Shown: in pieces, positions 20,124-27,824 of the stretch | How positions within the stretch are numbered: the stretch's first letter is position 1 | How the letters are laid out: each line of letters opens with the position of its first letter | Assembly (NCBI RefSeq): GCF_034009455.1 | Contig: NZ_CP125380.1 | Location: 2,149,001 to 2,213,000, forward strand | DNA length: 64,000 bases | Origin: Pseudomonas sp. P5_109 | Lineage (GTDB): Bacteria; Pseudomonadota; Gammaproteobacteria; Pseudomonadales; Pseudomonadaceae | Direction of reading: 5' to 3' | Program-made: the position numbers and the translations under genes | The notes under the pieces: generated by a model | Seen by the model: the letters and a program-made list of their open reading frames with translations, nothing else | Database searches by the model: none | Told to the model about the DNA's origin: nothing

Positions 20124-20954
20124 ATGCATCCCGCAGCCGAACACTCGCCGCTGGGCAAGTCCAGCGAATACATCGCCACCTACACGCCGTCCTTGCTGTT
20201 CCCGATCCCGCGCACCGCGAAGTGGGCGGAGCTGGGCCTGACGGCGCAAACCCTGCCGTACAAAGGCGTGGACTTCTGGAACTGCTTCGAGCTGTCCTGG
20301 CTGCTGCCGTCGGGCAAGCCCGTGGTGGCGATTGGCGAATTCAGCATTCCGGCGGATTCACCGAACATCATCGAATCGAAGTCGTTCAAGTTGTACCTCA
20401 ACTCCCTGAACCAGACGCCGTTTACCGACACCGCGAGCCTTGAGGCGACGCTGGCCAAGGATTTGTCGACGGCTGCCGGCAAGCCGGTGGGCGTGCGCAT
20501 TCGCAGTCTCAAGGATGTCGAGAGTGAAGGCGTCGTGGCCTTGCCGGGCGTGTGCATCGATGAACTGGATATCAGCGTCAGCAACTACGAGCACCCGCGG
20601 CCGGAACTGCTACGTTGCGATGATTCGCGCATTGTCGAGGAGAGCGTGCACAGCCATTTGCTCAAGTCCAACTGCCCGGTCACCAGCCAGCCGGACTGGG
20701 GCAGCGTGGCGGTGGAGTACCGTGGTGCGGCGCTGGATCACGCGAGCCTGCTCGAGTACATCGTCAGCTTCCGTCAGCATTCGGACTTCCATGAGCAGTG
20801 TGTGGAGCGGATCTTCCTTGACCTGCAGCGGTTGTTGAAGCCGGAGAAACTGACGGTGTATGCGCGTTATGTGCGGCGTGGCGGGCTGGACATCAACCCG
20901 TATCGCAGTACTGAAGAGGTGCAACTACCGAACCATCGCCTGGTCCGTCAGTAA
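20124..20954 (+). CDS. queF: 7-cyano-7-deazaguanine reductase QueF (CinQ)
   Basis: This 276-residue enzyme is the long, two-lobed (YqcD/YcgR-type) QueF that reduces preQ0 to preQ1 with NADPH in queuosine synthesis. Seen are [14 protein letters not shown] in the substrate pocket and the catalytic [11 protein letters not shown] with Cys184, which forms the thioimide. In P. putida this gene is called cinQ because it follows cinA in a copper-induced unit. Here the gap to cinA is 61 bases and includes a weak TAGAAT (20090-20095), so separate basal expression is also possible. Confidence 0.95.
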   Translation: MHPAAEHSPLGKSSEYIATYTPSLLFPIPRTAKWAELGLTAQTLPYKGVDFWNCFELSWLLPSGKPVVAIGEFSIPADSPNIIESKSFKLYLNSLNQTPFTDTASLEATLAKDLSTAAGKPVGVRIRSLKDVESEGVVALPGVCIDELDISVSNYEHPRPELLRCDDSRIVEESVHSHLLKSNCPVTSQPDWGSVAVEYRGAALDHASLLEYIVSFRQHSDFHEQCVERIFLDLQRLLKPEKLTVYARYVRRGGLDINPYRSTEEVQLPNHRLVRQ

Positions 20955-20962
20955 AGATCCAA

Positions 20963-21050
20963 TGTGGCAGCGGGCTTGCTCGCGAAGGCAGTGTGTCAGT
21001 CGACCACTTCATTGACTGACCCACTGCCTTCGCGCAAGCCCGCTCCCACA
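20963..21050. repeat. Inverted REP pair
   Basis: Copies at 20963-20987 and 21029-21050 are inverted. The second lacks two bases of the central GCGAGCAAGC. The pair sits between convergent queF and the DUF4404 gene. Confidence 0.8.
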
Positions 21051-21080
21051 GGGGGATTTGCATTGCCAGTCGTAGAAACG

Positions 21081-21114
21081 AAAAAGCCCTGCTATCGCCA
21101 GCAGGGCTTTTTTG
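21081..21114. terminator. Bidirectional terminator, queF/DUF4404
   Basis: AAAAAGCCCTGCT and AGCAGGGCTTTTTT pair around a short loop, with A and T runs on both flanks, so it can end transcripts from either side. Confidence 0.9.
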
Positions 21115-21131
21115 CATTCAGGGCAGGGGCG

Positions 21132-21395
21132 TCAGACACCCATGCTGACCAAGGCGTTCACGATGTTGCGCAAGGTGCCAGCGATGGCGGGGTGATCGAC
21201 TTCAAAGCGCTCAACGGCCAGGTTCACACCATCGGCAAGGCTGGAGTCCTGGGTTTTGGTTTCAAGCTCAAGCTTCAGTTCAATCTGTTGCATGAGCTCG
21301 TGCAGTTCGGCGCGCTCTGCTTCAGACAGCGGAGGATTCTGTTCCAATTGCTCGCGCAGGGTATTGAGCTGTTCTTGCAGTTCGCGGGCAGGCAT
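21132..21395 (-). CDS. DUF4404 family protein
   Basis: This 87-residue, highly charged, Glu/Leu-rich protein is predicted to be largely coiled coil through residue 50 (LQEQLNTLREQLEQ), followed by a short conserved helix ending NIVNALVSMGV. No signal peptide or membrane segment is seen. AAGGAAG precedes the ATG. The family is widespread in gammaproteobacteria and has no established function. Confidence 0.85.
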   Translation of the reverse strand: MPARELQEQLNTLREQLEQNPPLSEAERAELHELMQQIELKLELETKTQDSSLADGVNLAVERFEVDHPAIAGTLRNIVNALVSMGV

Positions 21396-21507
21396 GGCGT
21401 TCTTCCTTCTTTAATCGATAGGCACTGGCATAGACCACGGCGAAAGGCCAAAGGTCGATGCCTGACCTTTAGATTAATCCACTCGCGCACAACGTGCATG
21501 ATCTCGA

Positions 21508-22128
21508 TCAGGGCTTTTCGCCCTTGAGCCGACGCAAGCTGATATCGGCCAGGCAGGTGTCGAGTTCACCGAGGTGATCGATCACCGAATGCACGCCCAG
21601 GCCGAACAATTGCATCGTGGCCCTCGCGCGTTTGATGTCGCGCTCCTGCTGGGTCAACGTTTGCCATTGCCGGGGCGTCAATCCGCACAGCGAGCCGCAG
21701 GATGCCAGGCCGATGGTCCACAACCCGGCATTGAGCCCCGCTTGCAGCAGGCGGGGCTCACCGCTCACCAGCACACAACCGTCGAGTCGTTCGACGTTCA
21801 GGGTCATCAAGGCTTGCCAGCAGGCATTTGGGGCGGGCCATGGATTGTTTGTTGCTGGATGTTGCGAGGGTTTGATCCATTCCGGCAGCGCAGCGGCCAG
21901 GGATTGGCTGAGGGCAGGGGGCAGTTCATCGAGCCAGGCGCAGGGTATTTGCTGGCGCTGCAAGCTGCGCAGGCTATCCAGTGCACCGGGCGTGGCCTCG
22001 GCGTGTTCGGCCGTGTGGCTGGCGTGCCGGTGCGTGTGTGCGCCGAAATCCACCAGGCAGCCACTGAGGCCGAACAGTACGGCAGTCAGGCTGGGTGCGG
22101 TTTGCGGCAAGGCTTCGGCGAGCGGCAT
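21508..22128 (-). CDS. HAD/phosphonatase-like protein lacking the nucleophile
   Basis: This 206-residue protein looks like a shortened relative of phosphonoacetaldehyde hydrolase (HAD superfamily). The opening VLFGLSGCLVDFG aligns with VILDWAGTTVDFG of PhnX, so the nucleophilic Asp is Gly20 here. The cap lysine region is also not recognisable. A later segment VLVSGEPRLLQAGLNAGLWTIGL corresponds to the GDT..DI..G..AGM.T.G motif with the acidic residues changed. It is probably not a HAD phosphatase and may be a binding protein. It is divergent from mlaA. Confidence 0.65.
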   Translation of the reverse strand: MPLAEALPQTAPSLTAVLFGLSGCLVDFGAHTHRHASHTAEHAEATPGALDSLRSLQRQQIPCAWLDELPPALSQSLAAALPEWIKPSQHPATNNPWPAPNACWQALMTLNVERLDGCVLVSGEPRLLQAGLNAGLWTIGLASCGSLCGLTPRQWQTLTQQERDIKRARATMQLFGLGVHSVIDHLGELDTCLADISLRRLKGEKP

Positions 22129-22241
22129 ATGGACGTCCCTGAAATAGCCTTAAGGCTAGCGGGCGACGGTGACAGTTGAGTGACATGGATATGAATCGCT
22201 CACAATTGGCACGCTTCCTGTGGCGCGGGTTTCGTGCAAAG

Positions 22242-22270
22242 TGCGTTAAACGGCGTTTACGTCTTATACT
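22242..22270 (+). promoter_or_regulatory. Possible mlaA promoter and operator
   Basis: TATACT (22265-22270) could be a -10, with a poor -35 TGCGTT at 22242-22247 (17-base spacing). Between them TAAACG-G-CGTTTA (22247-22259) is a perfect inverted repeat that could bind a regulator. Confidence 0.35.
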
Positions 22271-22328
22271 TGCTTACTTATTGCCCGGGCCAGGCGCCCG
22301 AGCCGGTACAAACCAAGGAGTTTTTTCT

Positions 22329-23018
22329 ATGCGCTGGAGCAATCATCTAGCCAGGATTTGTGTATGCGCCAGTGTGATGCTGGTTCCGTTCGTTGCCCAG
22401 GCAGCCTCGGAAGATGATCCTTGGGAAAGCGTCAACCGCCCGATCTACAGGTTCAACGACGTGATCGACACCTACGCGCTGAAGCCCTTGGCCCAGGGCT
22501 ACCAGTACATAGCGCCGCAGTTTGTCGAGGACGGCGTCCACAACTTTTTCCAGAACATCGGCGATGTGCGCAACCTGGCCAACGATATCCTGCAGGCCAA
22601 GCCTCGCGCCGCAGGCGTTGATACCGCACGCATCATTTTCAACACCACCTTCGGCTTGCTGGGCGTGATTGATGTCGGTACCAAAATGGGTCTGCAGCGC
22701 AATGACGAAGACTTCGGCCAGACGCTGGGTTACTGGGGTGTCGGCAGCGGCCCCTACGTGATGCTGCCACTGCTGGGTCCAAGCACCTTGCGTGACGCGC
22801 CTTCCAAGTACGTCGACAGCTATACCGGCGCTTATCGCTACGTAAACGACGTGCCTGTGCGTAACTCGTTCTACGCCCTGGACATCATCGATACCCGTGC
22901 CAACCTGCTGTCGAGCGAGAAGCTGATCACTGGCGACAAGTACACCTTCATCCGTAATGCGTACCTGCAGAACCGTGAATTCAAGGTGAAAGACGGCCAG
23001 GTTGAAGACGATTTTTAA
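22329..23018 (+). CDS. mlaA: Phospholipid transport protein MlaA (VacJ)
   Basis: This 229-residue protein is the outer-membrane component of the Mla pathway that removes mislocalised phospholipids from the outer leaflet. It contains DPWESVNRPIYRFND, the hallmark opening, and the GxGxGPYVMLPLLGPSTLRD block. A signal peptide ends at AQA-A with no lipobox Cys, so it would not be lipidated as E. coli MlaA is. The ATG at 22329 has AAGGAG upstream. A longer frame from 22176 lacks support. It is monocistronic, ending in a strong terminator. Confidence 0.93.
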   Translation: MRWSNHLARICVCASVMLVPFVAQAASEDDPWESVNRPIYRFNDVIDTYALKPLAQGYQYIAPQFVEDGVHNFFQNIGDVRNLANDILQAKPRAAGVDTARIIFNTTFGLLGVIDVGTKMGLQRNDEDFGQTLGYWGVGSGPYVMLPLLGPSTLRDAPSKYVDSYTGAYRYVNDVPVRNSFYALDIIDTRANLLSSEKLITGDKYTFIRNAYLQNREFKVKDGQVEDDF

Positions 23019-23037
23019 CGTCGATCGACAAATTGAG

Positions 23038-23064
23038 AAGGCGGCCATCAAGGCCGCCTTTTTT
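23038..23064 (+). terminator. Terminator after mlaA
   Basis: AAGGCGGCC and GGCCGCCTT pair around ATCAA, followed by TTTT, 19 bases past the mlaA stop. Confidence 0.92.
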
Positions 23065-23089
23065 GTCTGCCGCGGTCCTGTTCCTCCAC

Positions 23090-23181
23090 TCAAGCCACTT
23101 CGGTGTCGGCCTCAAGGCCTTTCAGGGGCGCATGCGGATGAAATCACGCTTTTCGCTGTAGTCCCGACCGGTTTGGCTCAT
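23090..23181 (-). pseudogene. Decayed PilZ-domain gene
   Basis: On the minus strand an ATG at 23181, preceded by GGAAGGA, reads MSQTGRDYSEKRDFIRMRP and stops at 23122. The peptide contains RDFIR, the RxxxR element that starts PilZ domains. In the neighbouring frame the sequence continues LKGLEADTEVA before a stop at 23090, resembling a later strand of a PilZ barrel. The middle of the domain, including the (D/N)xSxxG motif, is absent. I read this as a PilZ gene with an internal deletion and frameshift. A bona fide 19-residue peptide is the alternative. Confidence 0.5.
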
Positions 23182-23280
23182 GGCTTAGATCCTTCCATTG
23201 GGTTTCGGTTTTGACTGTTCTTATAACTCTCGGTGATTTGACAAGTAAAGTCGTCAAGCGACCATCGGCGTGAGCTTGAA

Positions 23281-23400
23281 ACGCCCCGCGGATGGGAGTA
23301 CCGTCTGCGCCTTAGAAGGGCACCTCTGGTGAACACGTGTGTAGGGCAAATGCCCGAAAGCGGTGCGACAGAGAGGCTAGAAAGCGAATCCAGTAGTGAG
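23281..23400 (+). ncRNA. Structured leader or small RNA upstream of rssB
   Basis: This stretch has no coding frame of its own on either strand and folds into consecutive small stems: GCGGA/TCTGC around 23290-23310, CACC-TCT-GGTG, the palindrome ACACGTGT and GGGC-AAAT-GCCC. A TTGACA (23238-23243) lies upstream but its -10 is weak. It does not match any riboswitch core I know. It may be the rssB 5' leader. Confidence 0.35.
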
Positions 23401-23458
23401 TGCCGGGTCTAAATCCCCCGCCTGCTACGCCAACCTAATTCTGGCGCCGTTTGCCCAC

Positions 23459-24640
23459 ATGCCAAAAACCAGTGCCACGCTGCTGATAATCGATGATGAC
23501 GAAGTAGTGCGCGCGAGCCTCGCCGCCTATTTGGAAGACAGTGGTTTCAGCGTCTTGCAGGCCAGCAATGGCCAGCAGGGTCTTCAGGTATTCGAGCAAG
23601 ACAAGCCCGACTTGGTCATCTGCGATCTGCGCATGCCGCAGATGGGCGGACTCGAACTCATCCGCCAGGTGACCGAGCTGTCGCCGCAAACGCCGGTGAT
23701 CGTGGTGTCGGGTGCGGGCGTGATGAACGACGCGGTCGAAGCCCTGCGCCTGGGCGCGGCGGACTACCTGATCAAGCCTCTCGAAGATCTGGCTGTGCTC
23801 GAGCACTCCGTGCGCCGGGCCCTGGATCGTGCGCGCCTGCTGCTGGAGAACCAGCGCTACCGCGAGAAGCTGGAAAAGGCCAACCGCGAGCTCGAGGCCA
23901 GCCTGAACCTGCTCCAGGAAGACCAGAACGCCGGTCGCCAGGTGCAGATGAACATGCTGCCGGTCAGTCCCTGGACCATCGACGAGTTCAAATTTGCTCA
24001 CCAGATCATCCCGTCGCTGTACCTGTCGGGTGATTTCGTCGACTACTTTCGCGTCGACGAGCGTCGGGTAGCGTTCTACCTGGCGGACGTTTCCGGTCAT
24101 GGCGCCTCTTCAGCCTTCGTCACGGTGCTGTTGAAGTTCATGACCACGCGCCTGCTGTTCGAATCCAAGCGCAGCGGCACTTTGCCGGAATTCAAGCCTT
24201 CAGAGGTTCTTGGTCATATCAACCGGGGCCTGATCAGTTGTAAGCTGGGTAAACACGTCACAATGGTCGGTGGAGTCATCGACGAGGAGACCGGTTTGTT
24301 GACCTATAGCATCGGCGGTCATTTGCCGTTGCCAGTGTTGTACACGCCAGACAGTGTTCGTTATCTGGAAGGGCGTGGTCTGCCTGTGGGCCTCTTCAAC
24401 GAAGCCACCTACGAAGACCACGTGCTGGAACTGCCGCCGACGTTCAGCCTGACGCTGATGTCTGATGGCATTCTGGATCTTTTGCCAGAACCCACACTCA
24501 AAGAAAAAGAAGCGGCGTTGCCCCAACGGGTCAAGGCTGCGGGCGGCACCCTGGATGGGCTGCGGCAGGTTTTTGGATTGGCCACGCTAGGGGAGATGCC
24601 GGATGATATCGCCCTGTTGGTGTTGAGCAGGAATCTTTGA
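23459..24640 (+). CDS. rssB: RssB-type response regulator with PP2C output
   Basis: This 393-residue protein has a receiver domain (acidic cluster DDD12-14, phospho-acceptor D56 in DLVICDLRMP), a coiled-coil linker at about 125-165, and a PP2C-type phosphatase domain (FYLADVSGHGASSAF ... LMSDGILDLLPEP). Pseudomonas RssB differs from the E. coli sigma-S adaptor by this phosphatase output, which is expected to act on a STAS anti-sigma antagonist. The next gene is exactly that and overlaps by ATGA. No good Shine-Dalgarno precedes ATG 23459. A frame open to 23396 lacks a supported start. Confidence 0.9.
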   Translation: MPKTSATLLIIDDDEVVRASLAAYLEDSGFSVLQASNGQQGLQVFEQDKPDLVICDLRMPQMGGLELIRQVTELSPQTPVIVVSGAGVMNDAVEALRLGAADYLIKPLEDLAVLEHSVRRALDRARLLLENQRYREKLEKANRELEASLNLLQEDQNAGRQVQMNMLPVSPWTIDEFKFAHQIIPSLYLSGDFVDYFRVDERRVAFYLADVSGHGASSAFVTVLLKFMTTRLLFESKRSGTLPEFKPSEVLGHINRGLISCKLGKHVTMVGGVIDEETGLLTYSIGGHLPLPVLYTPDSVRYLEGRGLPVGLFNEATYEDHVLELPPTFSLTLMSDGILDLLPEPTLKEKEAALPQRVKAAGGTLDGLRQVFGLATLGEMPDDIALLVLSRNL

Positions 24641-25122
24641 TGAGTACCGGTAGAATCCAGTTCGCCGAGCAGGATGGCACGTTCGTCCTGAAGTTCGTCG
24701 GTGAAGTTCGCCTGACCCTGTGTTCGGCGTTGGATGCGACTATTGAGCGGATCTTCAGCGCGTTGAATTTCAACGCGATCGTGATCGATCTGACCGAAAC
24801 CCGCAGCATCGACAGCACCACACTCGGCCTGCTGGCCAAGCTGTCGATCCTGTCGCGGCAGAAGGTCGGCCTGCTGCCGACTGTCGTCACCACCCACGAA
24901 GACATCACGCGGCTGCTGCAGTCCATGGGCTTCGAGCAGGTCTTCAACATCGTCGACAAACCGGTGCCATGCCCGGAATGCCTGGACGACCTGCCAGACC
25001 AGGATCAGTCAGAAGAAGTGGTGCGGATCAAAGTGCTCGAAGCGCACAAGATCCTCATGGGCCTGAACGACACCAACCGTGAAGCCTTCCATGACTTGGT
25101 GAATGCCCTCGAACGGCATTGA
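24640..25122 (+). CDS. STAS anti-sigma factor antagonist
   Basis: This 160-residue protein has an N-terminal STAS domain with IVIDLTETRSIDSTTLGLLAKLS, where the Ser/Thr cluster after D is the usual phosphorylation site. A C-terminal extension of about 50 residues holds a CPEC pair. The ATG overlaps the rssB stop (ATGA at 24637-24643 region), so it is translationally coupled. By analogy with SpoIIE/SpoIIAA pairs, RssB dephosphorylates it. It is sometimes called rssC in pseudomonads. The sigma factor affected is probably RpoS, by inference. Confidence 0.88.
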   Translation: MSTGRIQFAEQDGTFVLKFVGEVRLTLCSALDATIERIFSALNFNAIVIDLTETRSIDSTTLGLLAKLSILSRQKVGLLPTVVTTHEDITRLLQSMGFEQVFNIVDKPVPCPECLDDLPDQDQSEEVVRIKVLEAHKILMGLNDTNREAFHDLVNALERH

Positions 25123-25154
25123 TCCGTAAAACGCCCTCACTGGCAACCTGTCCC

Positions 25155-25183
25155 CTGTAGGAGCTGGCTTGCCAGCGATGGCG
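25155..25183 (+). repeat. Second-type intergenic repeat
   Basis: CTGTAGGAGCTGGCTTGCCA followed by GCGATGGCG is a different, common Pseudomonas REP-like palindrome, present here as a single copy. Confidence 0.65.
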
Positions 25184-25235
25184 TCCTGACAATCAATTAC
25201 CCGCCAAAGCGAAACCAGATCCACCAAACGCACAC

Positions 25236-25270
25236 AAAAAAGGGCGAACCCACCAGGGTTCGCCCTTTTT
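25236..25270. terminator. Bidirectional terminator, rssB operon/tal
   Basis: AAAAAAGGGCGAACCC and GGGTTCGCCCTTTTT pair around ACCA, with A and T runs on both sides, between convergent genes. Confidence 0.93.
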
Positions 25271-25288
25271 GCATTACACCCGCTCAGA

Positions 25289-26215
25289 TCACAGCTTGGC
25301 CTGCAACAACGCCTCAAGCTTCTCCTGATCCCGGGCGAACTGACGAATGCCTTCAGCCAGTTTCTCGGTCGCCATCGCATCTTCGTTGGACTGCCAACGG
25401 AACTGCGATTCGTTGAGGCTCAGGCGCGCTTCACCGGCATGGCCCGGCGCCAGTTTGCGCTCCAGCTTGCCGGTATCCGCTGCCAGTTTGTCGATAAGGT
25501 CCGGGCTGATGGTCAGGCGGTCGCAGCCGGCCAGTTGCTCGATCTGGCCCAGATTGCGGAAGCTCGCCCCCATGACCACGGTCTTGTAGTCATTGGCCTT
25601 GTAGTAGTTGTAGATGCGCGTCACCGACTGCACGCCCGGATCATCCGCGCCGATGTAGTCGTTGCCGTTGGCTTTCTTGTACCAGTCGTAGATACGGCCC
25701 ACGAACGGCGAAATCAGGAACACCCCGGCTTCGGCACAGGCTGCGGCCTGGGCGAAGGAGAACAGCAGGGTCAGGTTGGTCTGGATGCCTTCCTTTTCCA
25801 GGATCTCGGCAGCGCGGATGCCTTCCCAGGTGGACGCGATCTTGATCAGCACGCGCTCGCGGCCAATGCCGGCCTTGTCGTACAGCTCGATCAAGCGATG
25901 CGCACGCTTCAACATGGCGTCGGTATCGAACGACAGGCGCGCATCCACTTCGGTGGAAATACGGCCCGGGATCACTTTGAGGATTTCTTGCCCCACGGCC
26001 ACGCCAAAACGGTCGCTGGCCAGGCCCACATCGCCCTTGCAGTCGTTGACGCTGGCGTTCAGCAGCTCGGCATAAGCGGGAATGGCCGCGGCCTTGAGCA
26101 GCAGGGAAGGGTTGGTGGTGGCGTCCACCGGTTTAACGCGAGCGATTGCTTCGAAGTCGCCGGTGTCGGCAACCACGGTGGTCATCTGTTTGAGTTGTTC
26201 CAGCTTGGAAGTCAT
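25289..26215 (-). CDS. tal: Transaldolase
   Basis: This 308-residue enzyme of the TalB type transfers dihydroxyacetone between sugar phosphates in the pentose phosphate pathway. The Schiff-base lysine is K125 in [20 protein letters not shown] (residues 31-39) and [17 protein letters not shown] are present. The ATG at 26215 gives the standard length. A frame extends to 26272 but would add 19 non-family residues. In P. aeruginosa tal sits next to dusA. Here dusA is about 25 kb away across the EPS insertion. Confidence 0.95.
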   Translation of the reverse strand: MTSKLEQLKQMTTVVADTGDFEAIARVKPVDATTNPSLLLKAAAIPAYAELLNASVNDCKGDVGLASDRFGVAVGQEILKVIPGRISTEVDARLSFDTDAMLKRAHRLIELYDKAGIGRERVLIKIASTWEGIRAAEILEKEGIQTNLTLLFSFAQAAACAEAGVFLISPFVGRIYDWYKKANGNDYIGADDPGVQSVTRIYNYYKANDYKTVVMGASFRNLGQIEQLAGCDRLTISPDLIDKLAADTGKLERKLAPGHAGEARLSLNESQFRWQSNEDAMATEKLAEGIRQFARDQEKLEALLQAKL

Positions 26216-26726
26216 GGGCGTGCTCTGTCCTATGGGTCTGATGACATTACCCGAGCGCTGACAGCCACTCAAGGGTGCGTACGTGTATCGGCGGCCCCTG
26301 CGGCAACAACCTGAAAACAGGTGTTTGAAAGGTGGGGCATGGTATCGATGAATTTGATGCCAAGCGGGCTCACAGGTTCAACTGATCTGACGGTTAACGC
26401 CTTGCAACCAGATCTTCTGGCTCCTGAATCCTCTGATAACTCTCGCGGCACCTTATGTGTAACTACCGATAATGTTGAAGTTTATATAGTTCGATTGCGC
26501 GCTGAATAATTGTTATAAAAAGTCAATTAACACCTTGGAAAGTTAGTCTTGGTGCTAACAGGTGTGATGTTATCTGGCAGAGGTCTTGATCGTTAGAATA
26601 CGTCCAGTACATATATAGAATAAGGTGTAGTGTGATAATCAAGAATGTGTGTTTGTAGCGAATGTGTGTTTGTAGCGAATGTGCGTTTGTAGCATAACGT
26701 TCACTGCGTGAAGAGGAATATGTTTT
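26216..26726. other. Intergenic region at EPS locus edge
   Basis: About 500 bases with no supported gene. The right half is AT-rich. A nested hairpin is visible: ACACCT (26530-26535) with AGGTGT (26560-26565), enclosing GTTAG (26542-26546) with CTAAC (26555-26559). It is followed by three tandem 17-base repeats. The tal promoter should lie at the left end. A weak 54-codon frame near 26338 is not convincing. Confidence 0.5.
26644..26694 (+). repeat. Three tandem 17-base repeats
   Basis: AATGTGTGTTTGTAGCG occurs at 26644-26660 and 26661-26677, and a third copy with two changes (AATGTGCGTTTGTAGCA) at 26678-26694. They end about 30 bases before the start of the next gene and could be regulator binding sites. 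Confidence 0.85.
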
Positions 26727-27095
26727 TTGGATGTGTTTGATGATTTGATGCTTGGCTACGCACTAAAAAAATTGACCGGCGTGTTTGAAGAAATCGTGGA
26801 GGTTTCGAAAAGCACCGCTTCGGACAAGGCGACCTGCGTGCGGGGTATCAGACAATCTAAAAACGCAAAAAAAATCCCCGTCTGGTTGGGGCGTCTGAGA
26901 GTCAACACCCCTTATCAAGTCACGCATGTTCTGATCGATCAGATGCACGCCTCTCGAAAACTCAACCTCGACCTGCGCTTCGCGGCACAAGTTGCCTTGC
27001 TGGAAGCCCTGATAGAGGACGGACTGGCAATGCGCATCGCGAGCTATTCGGTGGTTGTCGTAGAGAATCGCCTGAAGTGTTTTTTGGACCGCTGA
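26727..27095 (+). CDS. Hypothetical protein
   Basis: This about 122-residue protein is not recognised. It is soluble, with no signal peptide, and Lys/Arg-rich in the middle (RGIRQSKNAKKIPVWLGRLRV). It has two later helices (FAAQVALLEALIEDGLAM) and a final strand (SYSVVVVENRLKCFL). The proposed start is TTG 26727, with GAGGA at 26712-26716 upstream. GTG 26733 and ATG 26751 are alternatives. Its position just after tandem repeats and before the PAP2-like gene suggests it belongs to the EPS locus edge. Confidence 0.5.
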   Translation: MDVFDDLMLGYALKKLTGVFEEIVEVSKSTASDKATCVRGIRQSKNAKKIPVWLGRLRVNTPYQVTHVLIDQMHASRKLNLDLRFAAQVALLEALIEDGLAMRIASYSVVVVENRLKCFLDR

Positions 27096-27153
27096 ATATC
27101 TTATCTATTGAGCACACGCTCAATGTCCAGAACACTAGAAAGCTGCATGAGGC

Positions 27154-27795
27154 GTGAGAAGCCGATTGGAATCAAAACTGTACATCACTCAATACGCCGG
27201 CATTACTGTCATGTTACCAGCAGCCCTGGTCGTAGGCGGTTGGCTGTGGTGCACAGCATCAAGAAAACTTGCGCTCTTATGGCTAGGCGTACTGTCAGTA
27301 GCCTATTTTGTCGTTGGCTTGAGCAAAGTGCTGTTCAAGGGCTGGGGAATCGGTTTGGAAAGCCTGGATATCGCAGTCATCAGCGGCCACGCAATGAATG
27401 CCTGCCTGGTCTCAACCGTTGTACTGAGTTTGCTATTGCGCCAACTGGATCATCGGCTCCGATGGCTAGCACTGGGTGCAGGGCTGCTGTCGACCTGGTG
27501 GTTCAGCGTCGAGTATGTCGGTCAGACGATTCATCCTCTGCCGGAAGCGATTGCCGGGGCGGTTGTGGGGTCAGCGGCGGCGTGCGTATTTCTTTTCAGG
27601 CTGGAGAGAAAGGAAATACGCAAAATTCCCCGGACGGCCCTCATGCTAGGGCTCGCGATTATCATGCTGAGTACGAGCATTCCAAAATATACAGCCGAGA
27701 GGCTCTTGAACTCTTTCGCAGTAACTCTTTCGGGGGCAGAAAAGGCATTCATGCAGCCTCACTGGCGCACTCCCGGCGGATCGTCAAGGTTGTAA
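27154..27795 (+). CDS. PAP2-like membrane phosphatase
   Basis: This 213-residue protein has five to six predicted TM helices. It keeps part of the phosphatidic acid phosphatase type 2 pattern: K.L.KGWGIG for motif 1 (Arg-Pro missing), ISGHAMNA for the SGH motif, and VGQTIHPLPEAIAGAVVG for motif 3, where the SR is replaced by E-Y. The SGH His and the motif 3 His remain. By family it could dephosphorylate a lipid such as undecaprenyl pyrophosphate, which fits the EPS context, but the altered Arg residues leave activity uncertain. The start is GTG with TGAGG upstream. The C-terminus is an untypical soluble tail. Confidence 0.65.
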   Translation: MRSRLESKLYITQYAGITVMLPAALVVGGWLWCTASRKLALLWLGVLSVAYFVVGLSKVLFKGWGIGLESLDIAVISGHAMNACLVSTVVLSLLLRQLDHRLRWLALGAGLLSTWWFSVEYVGQTIHPLPEAIAGAVVGSAAACVFLFRLERKEIRKIPRTALMLGLAIIMLSTSIPKYTAERLLNSFAVTLSGAEKAFMQPHWRTPGGSSRL

Positions 27796-27824
27796 GTTAT
27801 GATTCGAGTTCTGGTGAAGTGGCG

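Noticed and set aside
23002..23214. A plus-strand small frame after mlaA
   Set aside because: It runs through the mlaA terminator and the PilZ remnant on the other strand.
26321..26509. A 62-codon frame before the EPS locus
   Set aside because: An ATG at 26339 with a purine-rich stretch directly in front is too close for a ribosome site, and the product has no recognisable feature.
26644..26694. CRISPR array
   Set aside because: Only three direct tandem units with no spacers and no cas genes.
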